Both the position numbers and the translations under genes were made by a program. Of a DNA stretch of 64,000 bases, positions 1-9,886 are shown in pieces (the stretch's first letter is position 1; every line of letters starts with the position of its first letter). Source of the stretch: Rhipicephalus microplus (lineage: Eukaryota; Arthropoda; Arachnida; Ixodida; Ixodidae); the NCBI RefSeq assembly GCF_043290135.1, contig NC_134702.1:88746817-88810816 (forward strand). The letters run 5' to 3'. Below the pieces are notes generated by a model that was not told the DNA's origin, ran no database searches, and was given only the letters and a program-made list of their open reading frames with translations.

Positions 1-2
1 CA

Positions 3-1595
3 GTCGACGACGCACAAGTCCTGGACGTACCCGATGACACGCGCGGTCCCAGGTCGTGTACCATCAATGCTGTTTCCACTTCTGATTCGTCATCTGCTGA
101 TGTATTTGGCCCCTCCATCGCTGACAACCTTACGGCCGTACAGCGTTCCCAACTTCTGGACCTGTTGCAAGAATATCGTTCTTCTTTCGATGTCGGGCGA
201 AGTTCTCTCGGTCGCACGTCCGTTGTTACGCATCGCATCGACACTGGTGCACATCCACCTTTACGGCAACGTCCATATCGCGTCTCGCCTGCTGAACGTC
301 GAGTAATTAATGATCAGGCTGACGATATGCTCCGACGCGACGTTATTCGGCCCTCGGACAGTCCATGGGCGTCTCCTGTTGTTCTTGTTGCGAAGAAAGA
401 CGGTTCTGTGCGGTTCTGTGTGGACTACAGACGGCTCAATAAGATCACTCGCAAGGATGTTTATCCACTGCCACGCATCGATGACGCGATTGACAGCCTT
501 CATGGAGCCAATTTTTTTTCTTCTCTCTATCTGCGCTCGGGGTACTGGCAAGTACTCATGGCTGACGACGCTCGACCAAAGACCGCCTTCGTCACGCCAG
601 ACGGCTTTTACGAGTTCAACGTCATACCGTTTGGTCTATGTAATGCACCTGCGACCTTTGAGCGCATGATGGACACCGTTCTGCGCAACTTGAAATGGTA
701 CACGTGCTTGTGTTACCTCGACGATATCATTGTCTTTGCTCCGGATTTCTCCACGCATCTCCAACGTCTGAAAGAAGTTTTCGCACGTGTGAGCGATGCC
801 GGCTTGCAACTAAATCTGAAAAAGTGCCGCTTTGCAGCACGGCAACTCACCATACTGGGGTACATCGTGTCCCAAGACGGTATTCTTCCTGATCCTGCCA
901 AGCTTCAGGGCGTGGCCGAATTCCCCAAACCTGCATCTGTCAAAGAACTGCGTAGTTTCGTGGGAATGTGCTCATACTTCCGACGCTTCATACGAATGTT
1001 CGCCACGATCATATCACCGCTGACGAAGCTCCTTGGAAGCAACGGGCCCTTCAATTCGTGGTCATCCGAGTGTGACGACGCGTTCGCAAAGCTCCGCCAT
1101 TTCTTGACGTCGCCTCCCATTCTACGCCACTACGACCCTACAGCCCCAACGGAGGTGCACACGGACGCCAGCGGTGTAGGCCTCGGCGCTGTCCTGGCGC
1201 AGCGAAAACCCGGATTCCCTGAATATGTCGTAGCATATGCAAGCCGTACGCTCACGAGAGCCGAGAAAAACTACACCGTAATGGAGAAAGAGTGCCTGGC
1301 AATCGTCTGGGCTCTTACAAAGTTTCGGCCTTATTTGTATGGTCGCCCATTCGATGTCGTCACCGACCATCATGCACTATGCTGGCTTTCATCATTGAAG
1401 GATCCCTCAGGCCGTCTCGCCTGTTGGGCTCTTCGATTACAAGACTACGACATCCGTGTGCTCTACCGCAACGGACGCCAGCATGCTGACGCTGACGCCC
1501 TCTCGCGCTCCCCTCTGCCTGAAGGTGATGTGCTCTGCTCAGTATCCTCGACTGCTGTTTCTGCCTTTGATGTTGACATCATCACTACCGAATAG
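3..1595 (+). pseudogene. pol: Ty3-type pol fragment: reverse transcriptase and RNase H
   Basis: This frame is open from the window edge to the stop at 1593. It copies element RNA into DNA and removes the RNA strand in the cytoplasmic particle. Visible RT motifs are [14 protein letters not shown] finger residues ([16 protein letters not shown]), a palm with LRSGYWQV and the catalytic YLDD near 715-726. RNase H follows with HTDASG near 1159, [11 protein letters not shown] near 1285, [10 protein letters not shown] near 1360 and DADALSR near 1490, so the acidic catalytic residues are present. One palm residue differs from the usual SxxDLRSGYWQ: here it reads [11 protein letters not shown], Tyr in place of the catalytic first-motif Asp. 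That loss alone would be expected to inactivate the RT. Confidence 0.88.
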
Positions 1596-2863
1596 CGAAA
1601 GGATAATTGGATCGGCCCGCTCATCGACATGCTCTCTGATCCATCCGCAGCGCCATCCACGCGTGCCTTGCGTCGTCAAGCTCGCCATTTCGCCATTCGT
1701 GACGGCCTCCTACACCGACGCAATTACGACGCCGACGGCCGGCAGTGGTTACTCGTGATACCCCGCAGTCTGCGGTCAGAGATATGTGAATCCTTCCATT
1801 CTGATCCGCAATACGCGCACTCTGGGGTATTCAAAACCTACCATCGCATTCGACAACGCTACTTTTGGCGCGGGATGCACCGCTATGTGCAGCAGTTCGT
1901 TCGCTCTTGCCTCACTTGCCAACGCCGTAAACCGTCAGCCCACATGGCGCACGCTGGTCTGCAACCGTTACCTTGCCCTGACCGTCCCTTTGGGTGCGTA
2001 GGTATCGATTTGTATGGACCACTTCCTCTGACGTCGGCTGGTAACCGCTGGGCCATCGTTGCCGTTGACCATTTAACGCGATACGCCGAACCCGCCGCTT
2101 TCCCTGCGGCTACTGCGCACGATGTTGCGTCCTTCCTGTGCATCGATTTATACTGCGCCACGGAACACGCCAAGAGCTTCTCAGCGATCGAGGCCGTGTC
2201 TTCTTGTCGGAAGTCATCGAAGCCATTCTGACGGAGTGCCATTCTGTCCACCGCAAAACTACTGCTTACCACCCACAGACGAATGGCCTCACCAAAGGCT
2301 TTAACCGCACCCTCGGTGACATGCTTTCTACGTACGTCGCTGCCAACCACACTAATTCGAATAATATACTGCCCTTCGTCACCTACGCCTACAACACCGC
2401 CCCTTAGAGCACGACTGGTTTTTCACCTTTCTACTTGCTGTACGGAAGGCACCCGTCGCACACCATGGACACAATGCTCCTGTACACGCCGGGTCCATCT
2501 GAGTATACACCTATTTCCGAGACAGTCAGGCTTGCTGAAGAGTTTCGCGAGCTTGCCAAGACTTTTACGACGCAAGAGTAAGAGCGGCAGAAAAGTATTC
2601 GTGATGGCTCCACCACTTCTGAGCCCACGTTCCTTCCTGGTGCGCTTGTATGGCTCTCGATCCCGACCTCTGAAGCTGGTCTCTCTTCCAAACTACGTCC
2701 CAAATACGAAGGCCCCTACCGTGTAATCGAGCGCACCTCACCCGTCAACTATCTGATCGAACCCGTTGAACAATCTTCGGACATGCGCCGCCGTGGGCGA
2801 GACATCGTCAACGTGGAGCGCCAGAAGGCTTATTATGACCCGCTCATAGTAACAAGCTGTTAG
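1596..2863 (+). pseudogene. pol: Ty3-type integrase, broken
   Basis: The integrase that would join the cDNA to host DNA. The zinc-binding HHCC region is seen at about 1790-1930 (SFHSDPQYAHSG then CLTCQRRK), followed by the first catalytic Asp in VGIDLYGPL near 2000. The frame shifts near 2140; the next frame carries the second Asp in LLSDRGRVF and the Glu-containing region in YHPQTNGLTKGFNRT, where the usual catalytic Glu position reads Lys/Gly (TKGFNRT against TERFHRT in the sister elements in this window). Stops at 2405 and 2579 follow. The C-terminal GPY/F-type motif (KYEGPYRVIERTSPVNYL) ends at 2863. Frameshift, stops and the lost Glu all point to a dead copy. Confidence 0.85.
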
Positions 2864-2899
2864 GTCGCCAGGCGGCTCCCTCTTCGACCCCGGGGTAAT

Positions 2900-3057
2900 T
2901 GTAGCGAAGCCTCTGAACCCTGAAATGGGTCGAACTCTTGAGTACCTTCTAGTGGGGCTACCCAACAATGACGCCGCTCACGCCGAGAGCCCGTGCTTGG
3001 CTGTGACTGTCGCAATTATATATTCTCGCTCGTTGCCGGCTAATAAACGCCTTAACA
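2900..3057 (+). repeat. 3' LTR of LTR-1
   Basis: A 158-bp stretch beginning TGTAGCGAAG and ending CCTTAACA, preceded by a purine-rich CCCCGGGGTAAT that can serve as the polypurine tract. An AATAAA poly(A) signal lies at 3042-3047, 10 bases before the end, as expected for an R region. No second LTR is in the window, so the borders rest on the TG...CA ends and on the point where E2-array sequence resumes at 3058. Confidence 0.7.
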
Positions 3058-4154
3058 ATAGGAATAGTTTTTTTTAAGCTCTATATGCCAAGCAGCCCTG
3101 GCGCATTGAAAGCTCTTAGTCGACATTTCTTACTTTACTGCGTGCGTCCAACCATGCTTGCAATACGCAATAAGAATTCGTTTTTGTAAGTTAAGCAGCA
3201 CGTTCCCAACTTGATTTCGCACGCGTGATTTTTCGGGTAGAATTTCTCGCAACTTTGCTTGACATTAGGGTTCCCTGTGACTTTCGATAGCAATGAAGCA
3301 CTCCAATTGTATAGGTGATGTCGTGCAATCTGTTAGGGCAAGGTAATCACTGTTGAGAAATAATTACTTAGTCTCAAACAAAAATGCACCTGGGACTAGA
3401 CCATATACTCACCTAGAAATAGCTCGTTACCTGCGTGTACCCACCAGTAAACTTATATAAGTGCAAAAACGTATGGTGTTCTCTGTTTTGTTTTGTTTTT
3501 CGTAACCCCCATCGCTCTGCTCTTGAAAACGCCAACATTGCGGCAAAGAGTCTTCTGTTCTTAGCAAGCGTGCAGCCTTCATTTTTCTTTAGGTCAACAT
3601 GTTCAAAGCTGTACATATATGCATATCGCCGTGCAGTATAGAAAGGCCATGTATACGCTCTTTAACTAGTACGCGTAATCATGTTTGCCACACTTACGCT
3701 GGCGTGAAGAAAGGCAGCCTCTTTCCACGCGAAATCTTGAGTGATCGGTTCACTAGCGACGAAGGAATGAACTCCGGTTTTGTTTAGAGCATAGTGCACC
3801 ATAATCGAATTCTCAGAACGCATGAACTCTGTCGACAATTTCCCAACAACTGCCAGCGCATGCAACTTGTTTAATTATTGCGCGGTAATGTGCACGATCT
3901 CGGCCTGTCAGTTGTCTGTTTCTTGCATTCTGATGCGAGTCCCTGCATATTGCTAGGTCAGTTCTGTGAGCGCTTTACAAAGAGTCGGCACCCCTAGAAG
4001 ATGCTTTTTCCCTTCTGTCCCTTTCCTTTTATCCAAGATCTCACCGTCGCCTTCAAAAATTAAAGTATTATATGCCAGGAGGTGGTCTGGCTCCGTCCCA
4101 GCGTTACTCGTTTTACTACGATGGGAAAAGAATCCAGCACAATTTTTTATCATG

Positions 4155-4210
4155 CAACTGATTGATTGATTTCTGGGGTTTTACGTCCCAAAACCACTGT
4201 ATGATTATGA
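4155..4210 (-). repeat. 5'-truncated tick SINE insertion with target duplication
   Basis: The sequence TGATTGATTGATTTCTGGGG to about 4200 matches the 3' end, in reverse, of the tRNA-derived SINE seen complete at 23067 and 37121. It is flanked by the direct repeat ATCATGCAACTG (left copy ending near 4160, right copy near 4220), while the other array units have that 12-mer once. That is a clean record of a truncated retroposition into this unit only. Confidence 0.8.
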
Positions 4211-4543
4211 GAGGCGCTATCATGCAACTGCTTCATTTTTTTTGATGAGAAAAATTTCAAAACGGTGTTCAGTTGCATTATAATGGAACTAAAGTTTCCA
4301 ATATTCAATTCTTGGGAGCATAAGGTCCTTGTATATCGCCGTTCTGTGGTACAGAAATATTTAAATGAATCAGGGTGGCTTTCATCTTGATTAGTATCAT
4401 TATTTATTCTAAGTATTGTGTATAATTATTCATACAATTAGTTTGTGATCACTTTAATTAGGGATAACTCCTTTCTTTATCAATCCCTCCTAGTGGGTGG
4501 GAGCCATTGTAAAGTACCATCATCTGCGCAAACGGCCACCGGA

Positions 4544-5375
4544 ATGCAGCGACGTCCGCTCACAGCCACCGCCGCCCCTTATTCCGTAATGGACGAACCT
4601 CGGCGAAGTGCAGCTACGTGCAATTTGGAGACCGCATTGACCCAGCCCAAGCAGCGGTCGGGGCAGTGTCTGCTGAGACTCAACCATGACCTCAAGAACA
4701 TCATTGACAACACTGTGCCAGGAAACTTCGTCGAGCCCGAAAAAGGCAACGTCACCTACGTCCACGCCGTCATCGTTGGACCCGACAACACGCCGTGCCA
4801 GGGAGGCTTGTTCCATTTCGTGCTCAAGATCCCCCTCGACAACCCAGCCTGTCCCCCGCAGGTACGCTTCATGTCGAGAGACGGTGGAAGGGTGCGCTTC
4901 AACCGGAAACTGTACAGCAGTGGGCTCTTCTCGCTCAGCATTCCGGGCACGTTTGACGGACCTTCGTGGAACCCGGAGACGACCCTGAAGACGGTGGTGG
5001 TTTCGATCCAGTCGTTGCTCATTGATGGGACAGGAGTTCAAAACTTGGCTTGAAAAGACGATCTGTTGCAACGCCAAACTGTGCTCCCAGACCTTCAGGG
5101 TTGCGATTTGCGACGCACTCGAGGCTTGCCTTTTCGGCAACTCGTTGTACCCGCAGGACCTGCCGATGGCTCTGAATACGCACTTCATAGAACATTATGA
5201 CAAGTACTAAAGTGTAGCCTTGTCCCTACTTGGCGAACAGTCCAGCGTGGAGGAATCTCAGCAGTACGCAGCGCTACACGAGAGACAGCAAGACTTGCAT
5301 GGTCATATACTGCAAAACAATCCAACAATGAAGAAAATGTTACAATGCGACTACAAGGGCATCACGAACTGCTAG
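4544..5375 (+). pseudogene. UBE2Z-like E2 pseudogene, copy 1 (tandem unit 1)
   Basis: A ubiquitin-conjugating-enzyme (UBC) fold gene resembling UBE2Z, the E2 charged by UBA6. The start taken is the ATG before QRRPLTATAAPYS, shared by the copies; an upstream in-frame ATG at 4445 exists but lies in repeat DNA. The UBC core is readable: LLRLNHDLKNI (helix 1), GPDNTPCQGGLFHFV (beta meander), PPQVRFM, then VRFNRKLYSSG and the active-site loop. In that loop the catalytic Cys of UBE2Z is Ser (TCG at 4931-4933, GLFSLSIPGTF). After SIQSLLI a 26-bp deletion shifts the frame; the true C-terminal frame goes on from about 5030 (TWLEKTICCNAKL, FRVAICDALEACL) to TAG at 5373, with a TAA at 5208. It is intronless, has an AATAAA near 5423, and looks like a retrocopy-derived repeat rather than a working gene. 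Confidence 0.85.
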
Positions 5376-6137
5376 GGCTCATGGAGACTTCTTTCGAACT
5401 GCAAAAAAGTTGACCAACCGTTAATAAACCTGTGGCGTAGCCAGAAATTATTTACGTGGGATGTGGTCACACCGAACCGACCGGTGAGAGGAGGGTGGAG
5501 CACGCTGAAGTCTGAACCTCCTCTCTCCTACACTCCGGGTCTCTGTGACGTGACTATCACCGGTTGTTTGGCCAGAGTGTGTACATGTATATCAAAGTCA
5601 CGAGACATCCCGCCTCATGCGTATATGCCTGTGAAGAGAGGAGCAGTAAGTAAATTATTAAAGTAAAGTGATCGCTATAAAATGCAGTAAGCGACATGTA
5701 CAAGGCCACCATTTAATGAACTAGACTTCGAAAATTGCTATAAAATGCAGTAAACGACATGTACAAGGCCACCATTTGATGAACTAGACTTCGAAAACGA
5801 ATCATTGTGAAGTGCACTCGACCATTCTTTCAAGTCGATGATGACTCTTTTTTATGTGGAATGAGATGCAAACGCAGCAGGTTTTTGCACAATAATAACT
5901 GCTTTTCACTTTCGCTCATTTCCTGAGCGATTTTTTGTGGTCGATGATTGTGACTGCATGCTTACAGGAATAGTTTTTTAAGCTCTATAGGCCAAGCAGC
6001 CCTGACGCATTGAAAGTTCTAGGTCGACATTTCTTACTTTACTGCGTGCGTCCAAGCATGCTTGCAATACACAAAAAGAATTAGTTTTTGTAAGTTATCC
6101 CAGCACGTTCCCAACTTGATTTCGCCCGCGTTATTTT
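5376..6137 (+). other. 3' part of tandem unit 1, no gene
   Basis: Non-coding unit sequence downstream of the E2-like copy. It holds an AATAAA (about 5423), an imperfect local duplication of a ~60-bp piece (GCTATAAAATGCAGTAA at about 5676 and 5738) that the second unit does not have, and the AGGAATAGTTTTT segment where LTR-1 abuts the partial first unit. Confidence 0.7.
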
Positions 6138-6180
6138 AGGGCTGAAGCTCCTTAGGGCGTGGGCTGTGCGTCCCCTGTAG

Positions 6181-6360
6181 CCTGTATGTAGCCACCTCTA
6201 GTTTAGTTCTTGCAGTGTTCACTAGATGGCGGTACCGTCCCCTGTATGTAGCTTCCTCTAGTTTAGTTCTTGCAGTGTTCACTAGATGGCAGTACCATCT
6301 CCTGTATGTAGCCACCTCTCGTTTAGTTCTTGTAGTGTTTACTAGATGGTGGTACTTGTA
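6181..6360 (+). repeat. Three 60-bp tandem repeats at the Helentron 5' end
   Basis: Three consecutive 60-base units start CCTGTATGTAG at 6181, 6241 and 6301, with a shared core AGTTCTTG(C/T)AGTGTT(C/T)ACTAGATGG. They differ at only a few positions. They lie within the insertion, just inside its 5' end. Confidence 0.92.
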
Positions 6361-6578
6361 GCTGATGATGAAAAGATGCAAGATGTTATAAACTAGAAAG
6401 CGGTACTTGTAGTTGATGAAAGACGCGAGATCTTATAAAATAGGAATGATGTCACATATGGCGCGTGTCATTGGTTGAAGGCAATCGTTCGATTTAGTGC
6501 GGCGACTTACGCTAGGGGGAGCGTTGTAATAAAATCCGTTCGTCGTTGGCGCGCGCTCGGAGTCGCCGGATGGATTAG

Positions 6579-6986
6579 GCTGCACAGCGGAGAGAGCGCA
6601 AGGCGGCAGCAGCGCGCGCTCGCAGACAGAATCCCGATGTGCGAGCGCGCGAGGCAGAAGCGCTCCGTGAAGCAGCGCGACGCCGCCGCCAAGATCCTGC
6701 CGTACGTGAAAAAGAGGCTGCAGCGGCGCGACGCCGCCCCCAAGATCCTGCCGTACGTGAAAGAGAGGCTGCAGCGGCGCGACGCCGCCGCCAAGATCCT
6801 GCCGTACGTGAAAAAGAGGCCGCAGCGGCACGGCTGCGGCGTGAACAGGACCTGCCGAACGCCACACAACGGGAAGCGGCGAGAAAGCGTGCGTATCGAC
6901 AGGCGAACCCCGAAGCGAGAGTTCGAGAGGCTTCTGCAAAACGCGCCAAGAAAGTATCAACGATCTCTGCAAGAAGACGTTGACTC
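6579..6986 (+). pseudogene. Helitron-type N-terminal basic repeat segment
   Basis: The frame from 6579 after a TAG reads a chain of near-repeats of the form RRRRQDPAVREKEAAAAR, then NATQREAARKRAYRQANPEA and a stop at 6984. This Arg/Ala/Glu-rich repeat resembles the N-terminal leader of Helitron-group proteins in arthropods, where it is thought to bind nucleic acid. No initiator Met is clear because of the stop at 6576. The first ATG in frame is at 6639. The following endonuclease lies in another frame, so the normal fusion protein is broken here and the Rep/helicase middle is missing. Confidence 0.6.
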
Positions 6987-7644
6987 TTTCAACGAGTTTA
7001 CCATTGCCCTCCTCAACGTTCGCTCTCTCAATGCCCACGCACTTGACATAGAAAGGGACCCCATACTGACCGCAGTCGACGTGCTGTGCTTTACCGAGAC
7101 GTGGAACGTGACGAGATTGTTCATCAAAGGATACGTTCCTGTCGTGTGTACCGATGAATCAGAACGTCCTGCAGGTGGTGTCGCCATCTACGTGAGGTAA
7201 ACGGAAACGGCTGAAGATCTCAGGCTACCACTCACGAGTCAAAGCCAAAACGGAGAATATGCAGCCATCAAACTCTTTGACTCTGGAATCGTCCTCATGA
7301 CCATGTACCTCGCACCCAACCTGTCGACCGGGAACATCAAGATATTCATAGACACTGCGTTACGAAATTATGAGAACAAATACAAGAATGGACCGTTTGT
7401 ACTACTTGGAGACTTTAACGTGGCTATCATAGACAATAATTGGCTTATCCAACATATGGCTTCTAGATATGCACTCAGACGTATATCGTTTGACCATATG
7501 AAACCTACCACGATCCGAGGAACATGCATAGACCTAGTATTTGCAAATTGCCCACTGCAACCCATAGAGGAACCGCTCTCCCTTCATTTCACAGACCATA
7601 AAGCCGTCATAAAGAAGGGACATCGCAAGCCATCCGTCGTCTAA
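6985..7644 (+). pseudogene. Endonuclease/exonuclease/phosphatase (EEP) domain remnant
   Basis: An apurinic-type nuclease domain of the kind used by Helentrons and LINEs to nick target DNA. Motifs in order: LLNVRSLNAHALDI, DVLCFTETWN (catalytic Glu), GGVAIYVR, a single in-frame stop at 7198, then MTMYLAPNLS, LLGDFNVAI (Asp/Asn), GTCIDLVFANCP and FTDHKAVI (Asp-His pair). Apart from the stop the frame is open to the TAA at 7642, and the metal-binding and catalytic residues look kept. The protein upstream in this frame runs back through the basic repeats out of their usual frame. Confidence 0.75.
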
Positions 7645-9054
7645 GAACAAACAAAAGTTGATTTGTGTATATACACACACAGTGTTTCTCACATCTTTAC
7701 TTGATGATCGACTGGGCGAATTACACGGAAGATTCACAGTTTACCGATAAATCCCTCCGGAGCTTCGCCCATTCATCATCATTCACCCCGTGAATATGCC
7801 GTAATTTTTTTTGGGTAGAATTTCTCGCAACTTTGCTTGACATTAGGATTCCCTGTGACTTTCGATAGCAATGAAGCACTCCAATTGTAGAGGTTATGTC
7901 GTGCAATCTGTTAGGGCAAGGTAATCACTGTTGAGAAATAGTTACTTAGTCTCAAACGAAAATGCACCTGGGACTAGACTATATACTGACCTAGAAATAG
8001 CTCCTTACCTGCGTGTACCCACCAGCAAACTTATATACGCGCAAAAACGTATGGTGTTCTCTTTTTTGTTTTGTTTTTTGTAACTCCCGTCGCTCTGCTC
8101 TTCAAAACGCCAGCGTTGAGGCAAAGAGTCTTCTGTTCTCAGAAAGCGTGCAGCCTTCATTTTTCTTTAGGTCAACACGTTCAAAGCTGTACATATATGC
8201 ATATCGCCGTGCAGTATAGAAAGGCAATGTGTACACTGTTTTAACTAGTACGCGCATTCGTGTTTGCCGCACTTACGCTGGCGTGAACAAAGGCAGCCTA
8301 AATCCACGCAAAATCTTGAGTGATCGGTTCACTAGAGACGAAGGAATGAACTCCGGTTTTGTTTAGAGCATAGTGCACCATAATCGAATTATAAGAACGC
8401 GTGAACTTTGACGACAATTTCACAACAACTGCCAGCGCATGCAACTTGTTTACTTAATTGCGTGGTAATTTGCACCATCTTTGCCTATCAGTAGTCTGTT
8501 TCTTGCATTCTGATGCGAGTCGCTGTAATTTTATTGCTAGGTCAGTTCTGTGAGCGCTTTACAATGCATCGGCACCCCTAAAAGATGCATTTTCCCTTCT
8601 GTCCCTTTCCTTTTTTCCAAGATCTCACCGTCGCTTTGAAAAATAAAGTATTATTCCCGGAGCTGGTCTAGCTCCGTCCCCACGTTACTCGTTTTACTAC
8701 GACGGGAAAAGAATCCAGCAGAATTTCTTATCATGCAACTGCTTCATTTTTTTTTGATGAGAAAAGTTTCAAAACGGTGTTCAATTGCATTATAATGGAC
8801 GTAGAGTTTCGAAAATTCAATTCTTGGGATCATTAGCTCCTTGTAAATCTCCATTCTGCGGTACAGAAATATTTAAATGAATCAGGGTGGCTTTCATCTT
8901 GCTTAGCATCATTATTTATTCTAAGTATTGTGTAAATTAGTCATACAATTAGTTTGTGATCACTTTAATTAGGAATAACTCCTTTCTTGGTCAATCCCTC
9001 CTAGTGGGTGGGAGCCATTGTAAAGTACCATCATCTGCGAAAACAGCCACCAGA

Positions 9055-9884
9055 ATGCAGCGACGTCCGCTCACAGCCACCGCCGCCCCTTATTCCGCAA
9101 TGGACGAACCTCGGCGAAGTGCAGCTACGTGCAATTTGGAGACCGCATTCACCCAGCCCAAGCAGCCGTCGGGGCAGTGTCTGCTGAGACTCAACCATGA
9201 CCTCAAGAACATCATTGACAACCCTGTGCCAGGAAACTTCGTCGAGCCCGAAAAAGGCAACGTCACCGACGTCAACGCCGTCATCGTGGGACCCGACAAC
9301 ACGCCGTACCAGGGAGGCTTGTTCCATGTCGTGCTCATGTTCCCCCTTGACAACCCAGCCTGTCCACCGCAGGTACGCGTTATGGCGACAGACGGCAGAA
9401 GGGTGCGCTTCAACCGGAAACTGTACAGCAGTGGGCTCGTCTCGCAGAGCATTCCGGGCACGTTTGACGGACCTTCGTGGAACCCGGAGACGACCCTGAA
9501 GACGCTGGTGGTTTCGATCCAGTCGTTGCTCATCGATGGAACGGGAGTTGGAAACTTGGCTTGAAAAGACGATCGGTTGAAACGCCAAACTGTGCTCCCA
9601 GACCTTCAGGGTTGCAATTTGCGACGCACTCGAGGCTTGCCTTCTCGGCAACTCTTTGTACCCGCAGGACCTGCCGATGGTTGTGATTAAGCACTTGGTA
9701 GAACATTATGACAAGTACGAAAGTGTAGCCTTGTCCCTACTTGGCGAACACTCCAGCGTGAAGGAATCTCTGCAGTACGCAGCGCTTCTCGAGAGACAGC
9801 AAGACCTGCATGGTCATATACTGCAAAAGAATCCAACAATGAGGAAAATGTTACAATGCGACTACGAGGGCATCATGAACTGCT
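9055..9884 (+). pseudogene. UBE2Z-like E2 pseudogene, copy 2 (tandem unit 2)
   Basis: Same gene as copy 1, with ATG at 9055 before QRRPLTATAAPYS. UBC core motifs LLRLNHDLKNI, GPDNTPYQGGLFHVV, PPQVRVM and VRFNRKLYSSG are intact and open to 9564. The active-site position is Ser (TCG 9442-9444) in GLVSQSIPGTF. It carries the same 26-bp deletion after SIQSLLI as copy 1, so the break predates the tandem duplication. The displaced C-terminal frame is then open without a further stop to 9884 (YPQDLPMVVIKHLVEHYDKYESVALSLLG and on), matching the C-terminal helical part peculiar to UBE2Z. No intron signals were seen. Confidence 0.86.
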
Positions 9885-9886
9885 AG

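Larger units (their letters stand above)
1..3057 (+). mobile_element. Ty3-type LTR retrotransposon, 5' part outside window (LTR-1)
   Basis: The 3' part of a decayed Ty3-type element is visible in the order reverse transcriptase, RNase H, integrase, 3' LTR, which is the Ty3 order and differs from Ty1/copia. Gag, protease and the 5' LTR lie upstream of the window or are missing. The coding part is broken by a stop at 1593, a frameshift near 2140 and stops at 2405 and 2579, so it cannot make its proteins. The 3' LTR ends at 3057 and abuts the middle of an E2-array unit, so the element appears to have landed inside the tandem array, which then probably continues upstream of base 1. Confidence 0.9.
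6138..7810 (+). mobile_element. Helentron-like (Helitron-group) insertion, internally deleted
   Basis: This segment interrupts the tandem unit exactly inside a T run (TTATTTT / TGGGTAGAA), consistent with the T-T insertion habit of Helentrons and with no target duplication. Subterminal inverted repeats are visible: GGGCTGAAGCTCC at 6139-6151 and GGAGCTTCGCCC at 7759-7770. Inside are a basic repeat protein segment typical of Helitron protein N-termini and an endonuclease/exonuclease/phosphatase domain, the C-terminal module of Helentron Rep-helicase-endonuclease proteins. The Rep and helicase parts are absent. I infer a non-autonomous derivative. An alternative is a LINE fragment, because EEP domains also occur there, but the ends and the basic repeats favour Helentron. 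Confidence 0.68.

Noticed and set aside
4520..5188. 222-codon minus-strand frame opposite E2 copy 1 (and counterparts at 9031, 18294, 35887, 53395, 63638)
   Set aside because: It is the antisense shadow of the UBC frame; the sense strand carries the family motifs.
6181..6360. CRISPR-like array
   Set aside because: Three adjoining 60-bp repeats without spacers in a eukaryotic mobile element; a minisatellite.
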